From: Neorhizobium sp. NCHU2750
GTDB taxonomy: Bacteria > Pseudomonadota > Alphaproteobacteria > Rhizobiales > Rhizobiaceae
DNA: 64,000 nucleotides
Direction: 5' to 3'
NCBI RefSeq assembly: GCF_003597675.1
Contig: NZ_CP030831.1
Location: 124,001-188,000, forward strand
A program made the translations under genes and the position numbers. Of the stretch, positions 25,236-35,303 are shown in pieces; within the stretch, counting starts at the first letter, position 1, and the number at the start of each line of letters is the position of its first letter. Under the pieces are notes generated by a model. That model made no database searches, was not told where the DNA came from, and worked only from the letters and a program-made list of their open reading frames with translations.

Positions 25236-25637
25236 TCATGCGATGGACGGCTTCGCATCGCTGGCAGCGGCCCCCTCCTTCTCTTCCTCCCGCTTTCGTT
25301 TTCCGGTTGTGGACCGAATCCGGTTCAGCACCGGTGGCAGAAACGGAACATCTTCCCAGGCGACATCGCCTTCGAAGAGCATCTCTCTGTTTCTGTTGCG
25401 CCAGGCCACCTCTTCTCTCGTCACAAATGGCGGCGCGATCTCCGTGAACGCCGCCAGTGGCCCAAGCACCAGAGCGCAGAAAAGGCCAACCGTCTTCACG
25501 ATCGTATCGCCGATCGCTGGCAGAATGGCCATGCTGACGATCGCCCCGGCGCCGAGAAACGGAATGGCGATGATGAACGCCACCCAGGTCATCAACGGCC
25601 CCATCAACGAGTACCAGTCTTTTCTCCAATGCATCAT
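25236..25637 (-). CDS. Small inner-membrane protein downstream of traG
   Basis: This 133-residue protein has two hydrophobic segments near residues 10-32 (WYSLMGPLMTWVAFIIAIPF) and 34-65, then a charged C-terminal tail with RKREEEKEG. It lies 20 bases after traG on the same strand, with GAAAGGAAG before ATG 25637, so it is probably the last gene of traCDG. A similar ORF often follows traG in rhizobial plasmids, but its role in transfer is unknown. Confidence 0.7.
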   Translation of the reverse strand: MMHWRKDWYSLMGPLMTWVAFIIAIPFLGAGAIVSMAILPAIGDTIVKTVGLFCALVLGPLAAFTEIAPPFVTREEVAWRNRNREMLFEGDVAWEDVPFLPPVLNRIRSTTGKRKREEEKEGAAASDAKPSIA

Positions 25638-25657
25638 GCGCGCTTCCTTTCGTTCTG

Positions 25658-27607
25658 TCAGGGTGTGGAAGGTTCCGGCCCCTTGGCCGGCGCATCGCCT
25701 TGATGGAACCTGTTCTTGCCGACGATCCTCGTCATCTCGTCGCGGCGGAACCAGATGGCGCGGCCGCATCTGAGCGGCGCGTTGCCAGCCGTGAACACGA
25801 TCTGCTCGTCGGTCCGCATGCGCATCACCTCATGCGGCAGGATCAGCCGCCGGTTCGAAAGCTGCTTCGACCGCGAGCGCGACGATCCCTTCATTCCGGT
25901 CGACCGGTTCGTCTGGTCGACCTCGATCGTCGTGTCGCCGCATCGCTTCGAGATGTAGTCGGCCGTGTCGGGATCGTTGATCGCCGCGAACGAGATCCAT
26001 GACGCCGACTCGAACCATTTGCTCGTGGCGTCCCGACCGCCATAGGCCTCGCGCATCTGCCCGAGGCTCTGGAAGATCAGCGTCAGCGTGATGCCGTATT
26101 TGCGACCGGCATCGCGCGCTGTCTCGAGGATGCGCAGATAGCCGAGACGGGCCACCTCGTCGAGCAGGAACAGCGTCCTGCCCTCGACCTCGCCGTTGCG
26201 ATTATAGATCGCGTTCAGGAACGCGCCGATCACGACGCGGGCAAGGCCCGGATGTGCCTCCAGCACTTTCAGGTCGAGTGCGATGAAGATGTCCGTCTCG
26301 CCCTTGGCGAGATCGTCCGTCGAGAAGCTGTCGCCGGACACCAGGGCGGCATAGTTCGGATAGGAGAGCCAGTGCGTTTCCTTGACGGCGTTGGCATAGA
26401 CGCCGGAGAACGTCTCCGGCGTCATGTTGACGAACACCGCGACGTTCTCCCGGACGAATTCGGATTCGGACTGCTCGTAAATCCGCGTCAGCCGCTCGCG
26501 CAGTTTCGGTTCAGGCTCCGAGAGATTGGCGCGCACCCGGCGCAGCGTCTGGTCCTGTTCGTCCGTATGCCCTGACAGGCACACGTCTGCGATCAACGCG
26601 GTCAACAGCTGCATGGCGGAAGCCCGGAAGAAGTCGTCGCGGGCGGACGCAGTCCGCGCGTTGTCGGTCATGATCCAGGTCGCGACCGACACGATATCCT
26701 CCTCCTTCGTTCCGCCAAACCGCCCGATCCAGTCGAGCGCGTTGAAGCCGATGGCGGGCGTGGCGGGATCGAGCACGATCACTTTTCGGCCGGCCTTGCG
26801 CCGGTGTTCCGAGACCATCGGCGCCACCTCGCTCGACGGGTCCAGAACCACAAGCCCGCCACCCCATTTGAGCGCCGTCGGGATCGTCAACGATGTCGTC
26901 TTGAAACCGCCGGAGCCGGCAAAGACGATGCCGTGCGACGAGCCGAACGAGCCGTCGAAGCAGAGCAGCGGGGACTTGCCGCCCGCGCCCCATGTCTCGC
27001 GCTGATCGGCGCGGAACGACATGCCCGCCACACTGTCGCGATCGACGCGATAGCGTTCTCCGATGACGATGCCGCCCGCATCGGGAAACAGTCTTCCCGC
27101 TTCGACCACGCCCATCCAGTCCGCCTCGCCATGCACGGCCCGCTTGCCGCGGACACGGCGCGGCGCCGGACTGGCAAATGCAGCCTTGCCCTTGATGACG
27201 ACGCGAAGTGCGAAGACGCCGGCGAGGAATGGGCCGGCCGCACCGAGCGCTGTCGCCGGGTCCGTGTAGGCGAGGACGGACTGGTCCGTGGGGACGCTTC
27301 CGGCGATGCCGGAAAGACGAGCCGCCTCGCGGATCATCGCGATGATAATCGCCGCGACGTTTCCGCTGACGACGCTCCATCCAGCCGTCTTTATGTTGGC
27401 GGCACCGTTGGCCGCGAACAGGAACATCGTACCTATCGCAGCCGCTGCGATGTAGGGCAGGGCGATGCCGAACCGCCCGAGCATCAGCTTCGCCTGCGCC
27501 GTCCTTCCGAACGCCGCCAGCCAGTGCTCGATCCCCGGCATCAGGATCACCGCGGCGATCATCGTCGTGGCGGGGACGACGGCGAGGAGAATTCTATTCG
27601 CCGTCAC
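25658..27607 (-). CDS. traG: TraG type IV coupling protein
   Basis: This ~649-residue inner-membrane ATPase links the relaxosome to the mating-pair channel. The N-terminus has membrane helices (about residues 5-30 and 45-95, plus one near 125). The ATPase domain has Walker [12 protein letters not shown] near residue 230 and Walker [12 protein letters not shown] near 480. I prefer GTG 27607, which has GGAGG 9 bases upstream; a TTG at 27613 is too close to it. The start overlaps traD by 14 bases. Confidence 0.95.
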   Translation of the reverse strand: MTANRILLAVVPATTMIAAVILMPGIEHWLAAFGRTAQAKLMLGRFGIALPYIAAAAIGTMFLFAANGAANIKTAGWSVVSGNVAAIIIAMIREAARLSGIAGSVPTDQSVLAYTDPATALGAAGPFLAGVFALRVVIKGKAAFASPAPRRVRGKRAVHGEADWMGVVEAGRLFPDAGGIVIGERYRVDRDSVAGMSFRADQRETWGAGGKSPLLCFDGSFGSSHGIVFAGSGGFKTTSLTIPTALKWGGGLVVLDPSSEVAPMVSEHRRKAGRKVIVLDPATPAIGFNALDWIGRFGGTKEEDIVSVATWIMTDNARTASARDDFFRASAMQLLTALIADVCLSGHTDEQDQTLRRVRANLSEPEPKLRERLTRIYEQSESEFVRENVAVFVNMTPETFSGVYANAVKETHWLSYPNYAALVSGDSFSTDDLAKGETDIFIALDLKVLEAHPGLARVVIGAFLNAIYNRNGEVEGRTLFLLDEVARLGYLRILETARDAGRKYGITLTLIFQSLGQMREAYGGRDATSKWFESASWISFAAINDPDTADYISKRCGDTTIEVDQTNRSTGMKGSSRSRSKQLSNRRLILPHEVMRMRTDEQIVFTAGNAPLRCGRAIWFRRDEMTRIVGKNRFHQGDAPAKGPEPSTP

Positions 27608-27809
27608 GACCAAAGGCCTCCGCCCCTATCGTGGTGAGGCGCGATCGCTCGGCATCGTCGCCCTTGATGCGGCGACCTGCATCGATCAGCATGCCGAGCA
27701 GCAGTGCCCGTTTCTCGTAGCGCAGCCCGGCCTTGACGATCAGGCCACCCAGCTCGATCTTCTCGCGGGTGTCCTTCTTTCGGGCGTCGGTCGATGAGGT
27801 CCGGTGCAT
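27594..27809 (-). CDS. traD: TraD conjugal transfer accessory protein
   Basis: This 71-residue protein carries [20 protein letters not shown] and [17 protein letters not shown], the conserved core of Agrobacterium TraD. The length with ATG 27809 equals the usual 71 residues, and GAGG precedes it; longer starts at 27839 or 27890 would overlap traC. Small basic TraC and TraD proteins act as relaxosome accessory factors. Overlaps traG by 14 bases and lies 4 bases after traC. Confidence 0.93.
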   Translation of the reverse strand: MHRTSSTDARKKDTREKIELGGLIVKAGLRYEKRALLLGMLIDAGRRIKGDDAERSRLTTIGAEAFGRDGE

Positions 27810-27813
27810 CCGC

Positions 27814-28110
27814 TCAAGCCTCGCCACGGCTGCCCGCATCCGAGCCAGATGCGAGCGTCGCGCCCGGCTCGCCGGCGGTCCGGCCGTCATCGGCATTTTT
27901 CCTTCCGGATGTCCCTGCCTTACCTCCGCGAAAGCGCCCGGCGATGTCCTCGAACGCTGCCTGGAGTTCGGCCTCCTCGATCTCGATCTCGCCAAGACCG
28001 GCCTTCAGCGCGACGCGGCCGATGCGCTCGGCCTCCCGCGTCTCCGCCTGTCTGAGCTGGTCCTGAAGGCGGGCGATTTCTTCACGTATCTTCGATGACG
28101 GTTTCTTCAT
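27814..28110 (-). CDS. traC: TraC relaxosome accessory protein
   Basis: This 98-residue protein begins [20 protein letters not shown], a coiled-coil start, followed by [18 protein letters not shown], the TraC/MobC-like conserved part, and a charged Gly-rich tail. TraC aids oriT nicking by the TraA relaxase. First gene of the leftward traC-traD-traG unit; the oriT and TraR box lie directly upstream. Confidence 0.93.
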   Translation of the reverse strand: MKKPSSKIREEIARLQDQLRQAETREAERIGRVALKAGLGEIEIEEAELQAAFEDIAGRFRGGKAGTSGRKNADDGRTAGEPGATLASGSDAGSRGEA

Positions 28111-28184
28111 TCCGGTCGGATCTCCCTGGAAGTCTCGCGGTGATGTTCTCGCCGCCAGACTTCCTCAAAAGCACGTCCGAAGGA

Positions 28185-28202
28185 ACGTGCAGATTTGCAC
28201 GT
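28185..28202. promoter_or_regulatory. tra box, TraR-binding palindrome
   Basis: ACGTGCAGATTTGCACGT matches the Agrobacterium tra box consensus ATGTGCAGATCTGCACAT at 15 of 18 positions and is nearly palindromic. It lies between the divergent traC and traA operons, where a single box controls both sides in Ti plasmids. An adjacent inverted repeat GTCGGC-AAA-GCCGAC occupies 28201-28215. Confidence 0.92.
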
Positions 28203-28253
28203 CGGCAAAGCCGACACTTTGGAAGATGATCCCGCCGTTCCGAAGGAGCGGAT

Positions 28254-28292
28254 CCAAGGGCGCAATTATACGTCGCTGGCGCGACGCGTTGC
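28254..28292. other. oriT: Origin of transfer (oriT) core
   Basis: The 39 bases beginning CCAAGGGCGCAATTATACG and continuing with TCGCTGGCGCGACGCGTTGC closely resemble the remembered Ti-plasmid oriT core, whose RSF1010/Q-type nick region is GGGCGCAATTATACGTCGC. It includes the inverted repeat CGTCGC-TG-GCGACG-like arms (one base offset). Position between traC and traA is canonical. The nick strand is not assigned here. Confidence 0.92.
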
Positions 28293-28366
28293 TCAATGAC
28301 CCTGGCGGGGCCGCTATTCGCGACGAGCAGCTTGTTTCGACCGATTGACCGGGAGTATTCGCCGCC

Positions 28367-31300
28367 GTGGCCATCGCCCACTTCTCAGCCAGCATCGTCA
28401 GCCGCGGCGACGGCCGCAGCGCGGTGCTGTCGGCGGCCTACCGGCACTGTGCGAAGATGCACTACGAGCGTGAGGCGCGCACCATCGACTACACCCGCAA
28501 GGTTGGGCTCCTTCACGAAGAGTTCCTTTTGCCGGACCATGCGCCGAAATGGGTCCGGATGCTGATCGCCGACCGCTCTGTCGCCGGCGCTTCGGAGGCC
28601 TTCTGGAACAGGGTCGAGGCTTTCGAGAAGCGGATCGACGCCCAGCTCGCCAAGGACCTGACGGTGGCGCTGCCGCTGGAGCTCACAGCCGAGCAGAATA
28701 TCGCGCTCGTCCGTGACTTCGTGGAAAAGCACATTCTCTCCAGAGGGATGGTTGCCGACTGGGTTTATCACGACAATCCCGGCAATCCGCACATCCACCT
28801 GATGACGACACTGCGGCCGCTGACCGAATACGGTTTTGGCGCGAAGAAGGTCGCGGTGATCGGCGAGGAGGGCGAACCTCTGCGGACGAAAGCCGGGAAG
28901 ATCGTCTATGAGCTATGGGCCGGCGGAACGGACGACTTCAACGCGTTTCGCGACGCCTGGTTCGAACGGATGAACCATCACCTGGCGCTCAACGGCATCA
29001 ATTTGCGCGTCGACGGGCGATCCTACGAGAAGCAGGGTATCGATCTGGTGCCGACCATTCATCTCGGCGTCGGCGCCAAGGCGATCGAGCGTAAGGCCGA
29101 AGGGGAGGGACGCAAAGCCGAGCTCGAACGCCTTGAGCTCAACGAGGAGCGGCGCGAGGAAAATGCCCGCCGCATCCGGGAGAATCCCGAACTCGTGCTG
29201 GATCTCATCACCCGCGAGAAGAGCGTCTTCGACGAGCGCGATGTCGCCAAAATCCTGCATCGCTATATCGACGATGCGGGCCTGTTCCGCAACATGATGG
29301 CGCGCATCATGCAGAGTGGGCAAGTGCTGCGGCTGGAGCGCGAGCGGATCTCGTTGGCAACCGGCAAGCGCGAGCCGTCGAAGTTCACGACGCACGAGCT
29401 GATCCGCCTCGAAGCGACGATGGCCCGGAGCGCGATGTGGCTTGACCGACGCTCCTCGCATGGTATCGGCAAGGCCGTTCTCGACGCGACCTTCGCGCGC
29501 CACGACCGGCTGTCGCAGGAACAGCGGACAGCGCTTGCGCATATCGCCGGCGCCAATCGCATAGCCGCCGTCGTTGGCCGTGCCGGAGCGGGCAAGACCA
29601 CAATGATGAAAGCGGCCCGCGAGACATGGGAAGCCGCCGGATATCGCGTCGTGGGCGCAGCGCTTGCTGGCAAGGCGGCGGAGGGTCTGGAGAAAGAGGC
29701 CGGCATCATCGCGCGCACGCTGTCGTCGTGGGAACTACGCTGGCAGCAGGAGCGTGACCGCCTCGACGACAGGACCGTCATGGTGCTGGATGAGGCGGGC
29801 ATGGTGTCGTCGCGGCAGATGGCGATGCTTGTCCAGGCAGCGACCGAGGCCGGGGCCAAGCTGGTGCTGGTCGGTGATCCCGATCAGCTCCAGCCGATCG
29901 AAGCGGGCGCCGCATTCCGCGCGATCACCGACCGCATCGGCTATGCCGAACTTGGCACGATCTATCGTCAGCGCGAGGCGTGGATGCGTCGCGCCTCGGT
30001 CGATCTTGCCCACCGTCAAGTCGGGTCGGCGCTCGCAGCCTATGACCGCGCGAACCTGATCCATTCGCACTGGTCGAAGGACGAGGCCATAGCCTCGCTG
30101 ATCGAAGACTGGAACCGCGACTACGATCCGGCGAGGTCTTCTCTCATTCTCGCCCATCGACGACTCGACGTGCGCGCACTCAACGAACTCGCCCGCGAAA
30201 GGCTGGTCGGGCGCGGTCTCGTCGGCGAGGGCTTCGCCTTCCGGACAGAAGAGGGCGAGCGTCGCTTCGACGCCGGCGACCGGATCGTCTTCCTGAAGAA
30301 CGAGGGATCGCTCGGCGTCAAGAACGGCATGCTGGCGAAGGTGGTCGAAGCCGCACCCGGCAGGTTTGTCGCCGAGATTGGCGAAGGGGAGGATCGCCGC
30401 CAGGTGACGGTCGATCAGCATCTCTACGCCAATGTCGATCATGGCTATGCGACCACCATCCACAAATCGCAGGGCGCGACGGTCGACGTCGTCAGGGTGC
30501 TCGCCTCCGGCACGATGGACCGCCATCTGACCTATGTCGCGCTCACCCGTCATCGTGATGCAGCCCGGCTCTATGTCGGCATGAACGAGTTCACCAACCG
30601 CGGCGGCGTTCTCGTCGATCACGGAGAGGCTCCCTACGAGAACAAGCCCGAGAACCACGACAGCTATTTCGTCACGCTCGAAACCGGCGAGGGGAAGCAG
30701 AACACCATCTGGGGCGTCGACCTGAAGCGCGCGATGGCAGAGGCGGCGCCTCAGATCGGCGACCGCATCGGCCTCGACCACAAGGGTTCCGAAATGGTCC
30801 GTCTTCCCGACGGCAAGAAGGTCAAGCGCCATACCTGGAAGGTCGTCGACATCCGCGAGCTGGCGCTGTCGCGGATGACGGAACGCATGTCGCGCGACGC
30901 AGCGAAGGAAACGACGCTCGACTACGAGAACGCCAGCTTCTATCGCGCGGCACTCCGCTTCGCCGACACGCATGGCCTGCGCCTCATGAACGTCGCCCGG
31001 ACCATGATGCGCGACCGGCTCGACTGGACGGTCCGGCAGAAACAGCGGCTTGCCCGTCTCGGAAGCCGGCTGCTCGCCATCGGCGGCAAGCTCGGTCTCG
31101 TTTCCAGCACTCAGCAGCAACAATCGCTTTCCAGCAACATGAAGGAGGTCAGGCCGATGGTTGCCGGCATCACCATTCATCCGAAATCCCTCGACCAGGC
31201 GGTCGAGGACAAGCTCGCCGCCGATCCCGGTCTGAAGAAGCAATGGGAGGAAGTCTCCTCCCGTTTTCATCTGATCTACGCCCAGCCCGAAGCCGCCTTC

Positions 31301-31951
31301 CGCGCGGTCGATGTCGACGCGGCGTTGAAGGATCCGGCGACTGCGAAATCCACGCTCGCGAAGATCGCGAACGAGCCGGAGAGTTTTGGAGCGCTCAAAG
31401 GCAAGACCGGCCTGTTCGCCAGCCGCGTGGAGAAGGAGGACCGCGATATTGCACACGTCAATGCGCCGGCGCTTTCGCGTGACCTCGAACGTTATCTTCA
31501 GATGCGAACGAACGCCATGCAGCGCCTTGAAACGGAGGAGAGGGCAATCCGGCATCGCGTCTCGATCGACATTCCGGCACTGTCGCCGTCCGCCCGCACG
31601 GTGCTCGAACGGGTGCGCGATGCGATCGACCGCAACGACCTTCCCGCAGCACTCGGATATGCGGTCAGCGACAAGGAGGCCAAGCTCGAAATCGACGGAT
31701 TCAACAAGGCTGTATCGGAACGCTTCGGTGAACGCAGCCTGCTGCCGAACGCCGCGCGCGAACCGTCCGGGCGGCTGTTCGAGCAGCTCGCCAAGGGGCT
31801 CCAGCCCCAAGAGAAGGAGCACCTGGCCGAGGCATGGCCGGTGATGCGCACCGCCCAGCAACTCGCTGCCCACGAGCGCACCGCCGCGACCTTGAGGCAG
31901 GTCGAGGACCTGCGGCTATCGCAGCGCCAGACACCGGTGATCAAGCAATGA
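28367..31951 (+). CDS. traA: TraA relaxase-helicase
   Basis: This 1,194-residue MOB-Q/MobA-MobL-type relaxase has an N-terminal nicking domain, with [10 protein letters not shown] near residue 22 and the metal-binding NPHIHLMTT near 141. A TraI/RecD-type helicase domain follows: Walker [12 protein letters not shown] near 403, [10 protein letters not shown] near 468 and [12 protein letters not shown] near 503. The ~400-residue C-terminal part holds helical repeats. TraA nicks oriT and pilots the strand to the recipient. The start is GTG 28367. The stop overlaps traF by 4 bases (ATGA). It is longer than the ~1,100 residues I recall for pTiC58 TraA. Confidence 0.95.
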   Translation: MAIAHFSASIVSRGDGRSAVLSAAYRHCAKMHYEREARTIDYTRKVGLLHEEFLLPDHAPKWVRMLIADRSVAGASEAFWNRVEAFEKRIDAQLAKDLTVALPLELTAEQNIALVRDFVEKHILSRGMVADWVYHDNPGNPHIHLMTTLRPLTEYGFGAKKVAVIGEEGEPLRTKAGKIVYELWAGGTDDFNAFRDAWFERMNHHLALNGINLRVDGRSYEKQGIDLVPTIHLGVGAKAIERKAEGEGRKAELERLELNEERREENARRIRENPELVLDLITREKSVFDERDVAKILHRYIDDAGLFRNMMARIMQSGQVLRLERERISLATGKREPSKFTTHELIRLEATMARSAMWLDRRSSHGIGKAVLDATFARHDRLSQEQRTALAHIAGANRIAAVVGRAGAGKTTMMKAARETWEAAGYRVVGAALAGKAAEGLEKEAGIIARTLSSWELRWQQERDRLDDRTVMVLDEAGMVSSRQMAMLVQAATEAGAKLVLVGDPDQLQPIEAGAAFRAITDRIGYAELGTIYRQREAWMRRASVDLAHRQVGSALAAYDRANLIHSHWSKDEAIASLIEDWNRDYDPARSSLILAHRRLDVRALNELARERLVGRGLVGEGFAFRTEEGERRFDAGDRIVFLKNEGSLGVKNGMLAKVVEAAPGRFVAEIGEGEDRRQVTVDQHLYANVDHGYATTIHKSQGATVDVVRVLASGTMDRHLTYVALTRHRDAARLYVGMNEFTNRGGVLVDHGEAPYENKPENHDSYFVTLETGEGKQNTIWGVDLKRAMAEAAPQIGDRIGLDHKGSEMVRLPDGKKVKRHTWKVVDIRELALSRMTERMSRDAAKETTLDYENASFYRAALRFADTHGLRLMNVARTMMRDRLDWTVRQKQRLARLGSRLLAIGGKLGLVSSTQQQQSLSSNMKEVRPMVAGITIHPKSLDQAVEDKLAADPGLKKQWEEVSSRFHLIYAQPEAAFRAVDVDAALKDPATAKSTLAKIANEPESFGALKGKTGLFASRVEKEDRDIAHVNAPALSRDLERYLQMRTNAMQRLETEERAIRHRVSIDIPALSPSARTVLERVRDAIDRNDLPAALGYAVSDKEAKLEIDGFNKAVSERFGERSLLPNAAREPSGRLFEQLAKGLQPQEKEHLAEAWPVMRTAQQLAAHERTAATLRQVEDLRLSQRQTPVIKQ

Positions 31952-32478
31952 CGCCGCGCCGGGCGATCATCCTGATCCGTGCCTCTGTGACCGTCATTCT
32001 CTGCGAATCGGTCGTCGCCGCGGTCGGCGGCTATCGCCTGAACCTAACACCAAGCGAGCCGCTCGGGCTCTGGCGCATCGAGGCATTGAACCGCTCCCCT
32101 GAGGTCGGGGATCTGGTGTTCATCTGCCCGCCGTCGAACGCGCCGTTCATCGAGGCGCTAGAGCGCGGATATCTCCACCGCGGGCTTTGCAGGGGCGGTT
32201 TTGCGCCGCTGATCAAGACCATTGTCGCTCTTCCCGGCGACCGGGTCGAGATCGCCGGCGAGGTCATCATCGACGGCCGCCCGGTACCCGCATCCGCTGT
32301 GCGGGCGACGGATGGTGCCGGCAGGGCGATCCATCCCTATCCCGGCGGCGTCGTGCCACCCGGCCATCTCTTTCTTCACTCATCCTTTGCGAGCTCCTAT
32401 GATTCACGATATTTTGGGCCGATCCCGGCATCCGGCCTTCTCGGTCAGGCGCGGCCGGTGTTCACGTTTGACCCGTGA
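31948..32478 (+). CDS. traF: TraF, S26-type peptidase of the conjugation system
   Basis: This 176-residue protein has one N-terminal membrane segment (about residues 8-28), then [10 protein letters not shown] with the likely catalytic Ser near 36 and [13 protein letters not shown] with the catalytic Lys near 91, as in LepB/TraF peptidases. TraF of RP4 cyclises pilin; the Ti homologue is thought to act similarly. ATG 31948 overlaps the traA stop; the 3' end overlaps the start of traB. Confidence 0.94.
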   Translation: MTPRRAIILIRASVTVILCESVVAAVGGYRLNLTPSEPLGLWRIEALNRSPEVGDLVFICPPSNAPFIEALERGYLHRGLCRGGFAPLIKTIVALPGDRVEIAGEVIIDGRPVPASAVRATDGAGRAIHPYPGGVVPPGHLFLHSSFASSYDSRYFGPIPASGLLGQARPVFTFDP

Positions 32479-33664
32479 CCGCTGGCGTGTGGCGCTCCTG
32501 ATCCTGCTTTCGATCGCCGTCGGAGCGGTCGGCTGGAGCGGCGAGGCCCTCCTTCTTCCGACAGCCATGCTCTTTCCGTTGCTATGGGCGCAATCTCCAT
32601 CACGACTGGTTGCGGGCGCGGTGTCTGCCGGGTACTTCCTCACCGCCTCGCGCGGCCTGCCGCAGGGTGTGGCGAACTTCTACGCCGCCGATTTCTGGCC
32701 CGGCCTCCTGCTATGGCTGGCGGCCTCGGCCGGCTTTGTCGCCGTGCATGCGGCGTTCTGGCCCGCGCGCTTGCAAAAGAGGCTCCCGGGAAGGGGCGCT
32801 CTGGGTTGGGGAAAGCCGGTGCGCTACCTTGCGGCCGCGGTGCTGATGGGGCTGCCGCCCTTCGGCATCACCGGGTGGGCGCATCCACTGACCGCAGCGG
32901 GCATTCTGTTTCCCGGCTTTGGATGGTGGGGGCTGGGTGCGACCACAGCCGGCCTCGCGATGATGACATCGCGATACTGGCCGGCTGCTGCCATTGCCCT
33001 GGGAGGCTTCTGGTTCTGGTCCGCCGCTACGTGGACGCAACCTGTCCTACCGGATGGATGGAAAGGCGTCGACCTCGAACAGGGTCAAACGCTTGGACGT
33101 GATGGTTCGCTTGACCATCACCGTGACCTGATCGCAACGGTGCGCGCGGCGGCAGGAGCGGAAACCCGTGTCATCGTTCTTCCCGAAAGCGCCCTCGGCT
33201 TATGGACCCCGACTGTCGCACGGCTTTGGCAGGCGGGCTTGCGAGGGGCGGACGTCACCGTGATCGCCGGCGCGGCCGTCATCGATCCGGGCGGCTACGA
33301 CAACGTCATGGTGACGGTCTCGGAGGGTGAAGCACGGATCCTCTATCGCGAGCGCATGCCGATCCCGGTATCGATGTGGCAGCCATGGTTGCAATGGACC
33401 GGGCAGGGCGGTGGCGCTCAAGCGCATTTCTTCGCCAACCCGGCCGTGGATCTCGCTGGCACGAGGATCGCGCCGCTGATCTGCTACGAGCAGCTCATCG
33501 TCTGGCCCATACTGCACTCGATGCTGTTTTCCCCCGCCGCCATCGTCGCCACGGGCAACGGATGGTGGACCGAGGGAACGTCGATCGTCGCCATCCAACA
33601 AGCAGGCGTGATCGCCTGGGCGAAACTCTTCGGGCGACCCGTCGTCACGGCTTTCAACACATAA
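32468..33664 (+). CDS. traB: TraB, membrane protein with nitrilase-like domain
   Basis: This protein of about 398 residues has several N-terminal membrane helices (roughly residues 8-190) and a C-terminal carbon-nitrogen hydrolase domain resembling apolipoprotein N-acyltransferase: [12 protein letters not shown] with the likely catalytic Glu and [11 protein letters not shown] with the likely Cys. TraB improves conjugation, but its reaction is unknown. The start is uncertain: TTG 32468 overlaps traF by 11 bases; an ATG at 32399 would overlap by 80. traH follows 13 bases downstream. Confidence 0.9.
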   Translation: MTRDRWRVALLILLSIAVGAVGWSGEALLLPTAMLFPLLWAQSPSRLVAGAVSAGYFLTASRGLPQGVANFYAADFWPGLLLWLAASAGFVAVHAAFWPARLQKRLPGRGALGWGKPVRYLAAAVLMGLPPFGITGWAHPLTAAGILFPGFGWWGLGATTAGLAMMTSRYWPAAAIALGGFWFWSAATWTQPVLPDGWKGVDLEQGQTLGRDGSLDHHRDLIATVRAAAGAETRVIVLPESALGLWTPTVARLWQAGLRGADVTVIAGAAVIDPGGYDNVMVTVSEGEARILYRERMPIPVSMWQPWLQWTGQGGGAQAHFFANPAVDLAGTRIAPLICYEQLIVWPILHSMLFSPAAIVATGNGWWTEGTSIVAIQQAGVIAWAKLFGRPVVTAFNT

Positions 33665-33677
33665 GGAGACTTTCGCG

Positions 33678-34307
33678 ATGGTCGATTCCGCCCTCATCAA
33701 GGAATGCAGCGATCCCGGCCTGAAGCCCGCGATCGTCGAAGAGTTCATCGAACGGGCAGGGGCGCCGGACCCGCTCGCGGTCACTGTCCGCTCCGGCAAC
33801 CGCATCGTTCTGGTGCCGAAGCCGACAACGCCGGACGAAGCGCTCGCATTGATACGCCAGAACCTCGGCCGCAATATCGTTCGCGTCGGCTTGACGCAGT
33901 ATCCCGCCGGCCTCGGTATCGTCGAGGCGGGCCAGTTGAAGCCGGACCTGATCGAGCCTTGCGAAAACATCAAGATGGGCACGGCCCTGTTCGCCAAAGT
34001 CTATCGTATCGTCACCAAATGGTACGGTAACCCTCCCGAAAGCGAGGTCCTTCCGCAGGTTTTTGAAGACGCGATCATCGCATGGCAAACGGGGTATTTC
34101 GAGGGGACAGCGGTGTTCCGGGCAGCCGATCCGGGCGACGTGAAGCTGCCAGAGCCGGATCCAGGGGTGGAAGCGGAAACGTCCGAAGCCGGTAGTGACA
34201 AGATGAAGGGCGGCAACGTCGATACTGCACTCGAGGCGGAACCAGCTGACCCGAACAAGGCCGGTATTCGGATCGACCTTTCCGGCATCGGCGCGCGCGG
34301 GAAGTGA
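33678..34307 (+). CDS. traH: TraH conjugal transfer protein
   Basis: This 209-residue protein matches Ti-plasmid TraH, with LIRQNLGRNIVRVGLTQYPA near residue 56 and ENIKMGTALFAKVYRIVTKW near 96, followed by an acidic, low-complexity tail. It has no signal peptide. Last gene of traAFBH; ATG 33678 follows AAGGAGAC. Its precise function in transfer is not known. Confidence 0.92.
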   Translation: MVDSALIKECSDPGLKPAIVEEFIERAGAPDPLAVTVRSGNRIVLVPKPTTPDEALALIRQNLGRNIVRVGLTQYPAGLGIVEAGQLKPDLIEPCENIKMGTALFAKVYRIVTKWYGNPPESEVLPQVFEDAIIAWQTGYFEGTAVFRAADPGDVKLPEPDPGVEAETSEAGSDKMKGGNVDTALEAEPADPNKAGIRIDLSGIGARGK

Positions 34308-34526
34308 GGAACAGGTTCCTCGCGTCTGCGTGGATGAACGCGGGCCAGGAGGGAAAAATCGCTCGGTCCGTGGGCCAAGCGAATCGCACTTAATGAGACC
34401 ATGGCGGAAAACAACTAAGTGTCGTCACGCTTCAACAATGCATTCTATCCCTGGTCGCAAGTCGCGTTGATTTCTTCTTCGAAAGCATAGGCCTTGAGGT
34501 ATTTTGTGCCTTGCATCGAGATGGGC

Positions 34527-34544
34527 ATGTGAAGATTTGCACCG
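34527..34544. promoter_or_regulatory. Candidate tra box upstream of traM
   Basis: ATGTGAAGATTTGCACCG matches 14 of 18 positions of ATGTGCAGATCTGCACAT. It lies 289 bases upstream of traM, whose expression depends on TraR in Ti plasmids. The distance is longer than usual for direct activation, so this is a candidate only. Confidence 0.6.
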
Positions 34545-34622
34545 TCGTTCTGTCGATCGGCGCTGGCATCTCTTTGGAATGGCTCTTATAAGGGGCATGA
34601 CGCAGTACGCGCTGTGTTGCGG

Positions 34623-34760
34623 CTTAGAATCCGCAGATGAACGGTTGGCGCTGACCGAAACGGTGCCAGGAACCCTCTGACCTTGTGGCCGGGGGCCTGT
34701 GACTCATGTCCAGGCGCCTCGGTGCTAAAGGTCTCAGGGCCGATTCATCTCGGATTCTAA
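34623..34760. repeat. Imperfect 17-bp inverted repeat with structured interior
   Basis: TTAGAATCCGCAGATGAA (34623-34640) pairs with TTCATCTCGGATTCTAA (34744-34760) with one extra base. The 103-base interior has additional complementary stretches. It could fold into a multi-branched hairpin upstream of traM, or be a small mobile repeat. Confidence 0.75.
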
Positions 34761-34832
34761 CCCCCGGCTAGGGTTCAAAGGGTTCAACGTCGGCGGGGGC
34801 GCACCGCAGACAAAACCAGGGTTAGGTCAGGA

Positions 34833-35141
34833 ATGGAATCGGAAGATGCAACATTGACGAAAAAAGTTGAGCTCCGGCCACTGGTCGGCTTAACTCGTGG
34901 ACTACACCCGGCTGACCTCGAGAAACTGACCATAGACGCAATCCGTGCACATCGGCGACTTGTCGAAAAGGCCGACGAACTTTTCCAGGCCCTGCCGGAA
35001 AGCTATAAGTCGGGAAAGGAAGTCGGAGGCCCACAGCATCTGTGTTACATCGAGGCCAGTATCGAGATGCACGCGCAGATGAGCGCTGTCAGCACGCTAA
35101 TCAGCATTCTTGGCTATATCCCGAACGCCTCCGTGAACTGA
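34833..35141 (+). CDS. traM: TraM, antiactivator of the quorum-sensing regulator TraR
   Basis: This 102-residue protein closely matches Agrobacterium TraM in length and sequence (KKVELRPLVGLTRGLHPADL, then EVGGPQHLCYIEASIEMHAQ and the C-terminal SILGYIPNASVN). TraM dimers bind TraR and block DNA binding until quorum is reached. ATG 34833 lies after TAGGTCAGGA. It is convergent with the arc-like operon that ends at 35304. Confidence 0.97.
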   Translation: MESEDATLTKKVELRPLVGLTRGLHPADLEKLTIDAIRAHRRLVEKADELFQALPESYKSGKEVGGPQHLCYIEASIEMHAQMSAVSTLISILGYIPNASVN

Positions 35142-35303
35142 ACCGGCTTCCGTTTGTCTCATGGCGAATTTTTATAGCGGGCTATGATGTCATATCGGTC
35201 CTGAACTATTGCGGCAGCTCAGACCCGCTATCTTCATCGGAGGCAAGGCGGCGTGACACGAGCTCCTCCGTTCGGTCTCTTTGATACCGACCGCGGTGGA
35301 ACC

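Larger units (their letters stand above)
34308..34832. other. Structured leader between traH and traM
   Basis: No gene is supported in these 525 bases. It contains a tra-box-like site (34527-34544) and a long imperfect inverted repeat (34623-34640 with 34744-34760) enclosing further stems such as ACCG-AAA-CGGT near 34656. The sequence could encode a folded RNA or an attenuator in front of traM. Confidence 0.6.

Noticed and set aside
29735..31873. 712-codon open frame on the minus strand
   Set aside because: Antisense to traA and without any domain resemblance.
34623..34800. Possible tRNA, from GGTTCAAA and nested stems
   Set aside because: No acceptor stem, anticodon arm or CCA-side pairing can be placed; treated as a structured leader.
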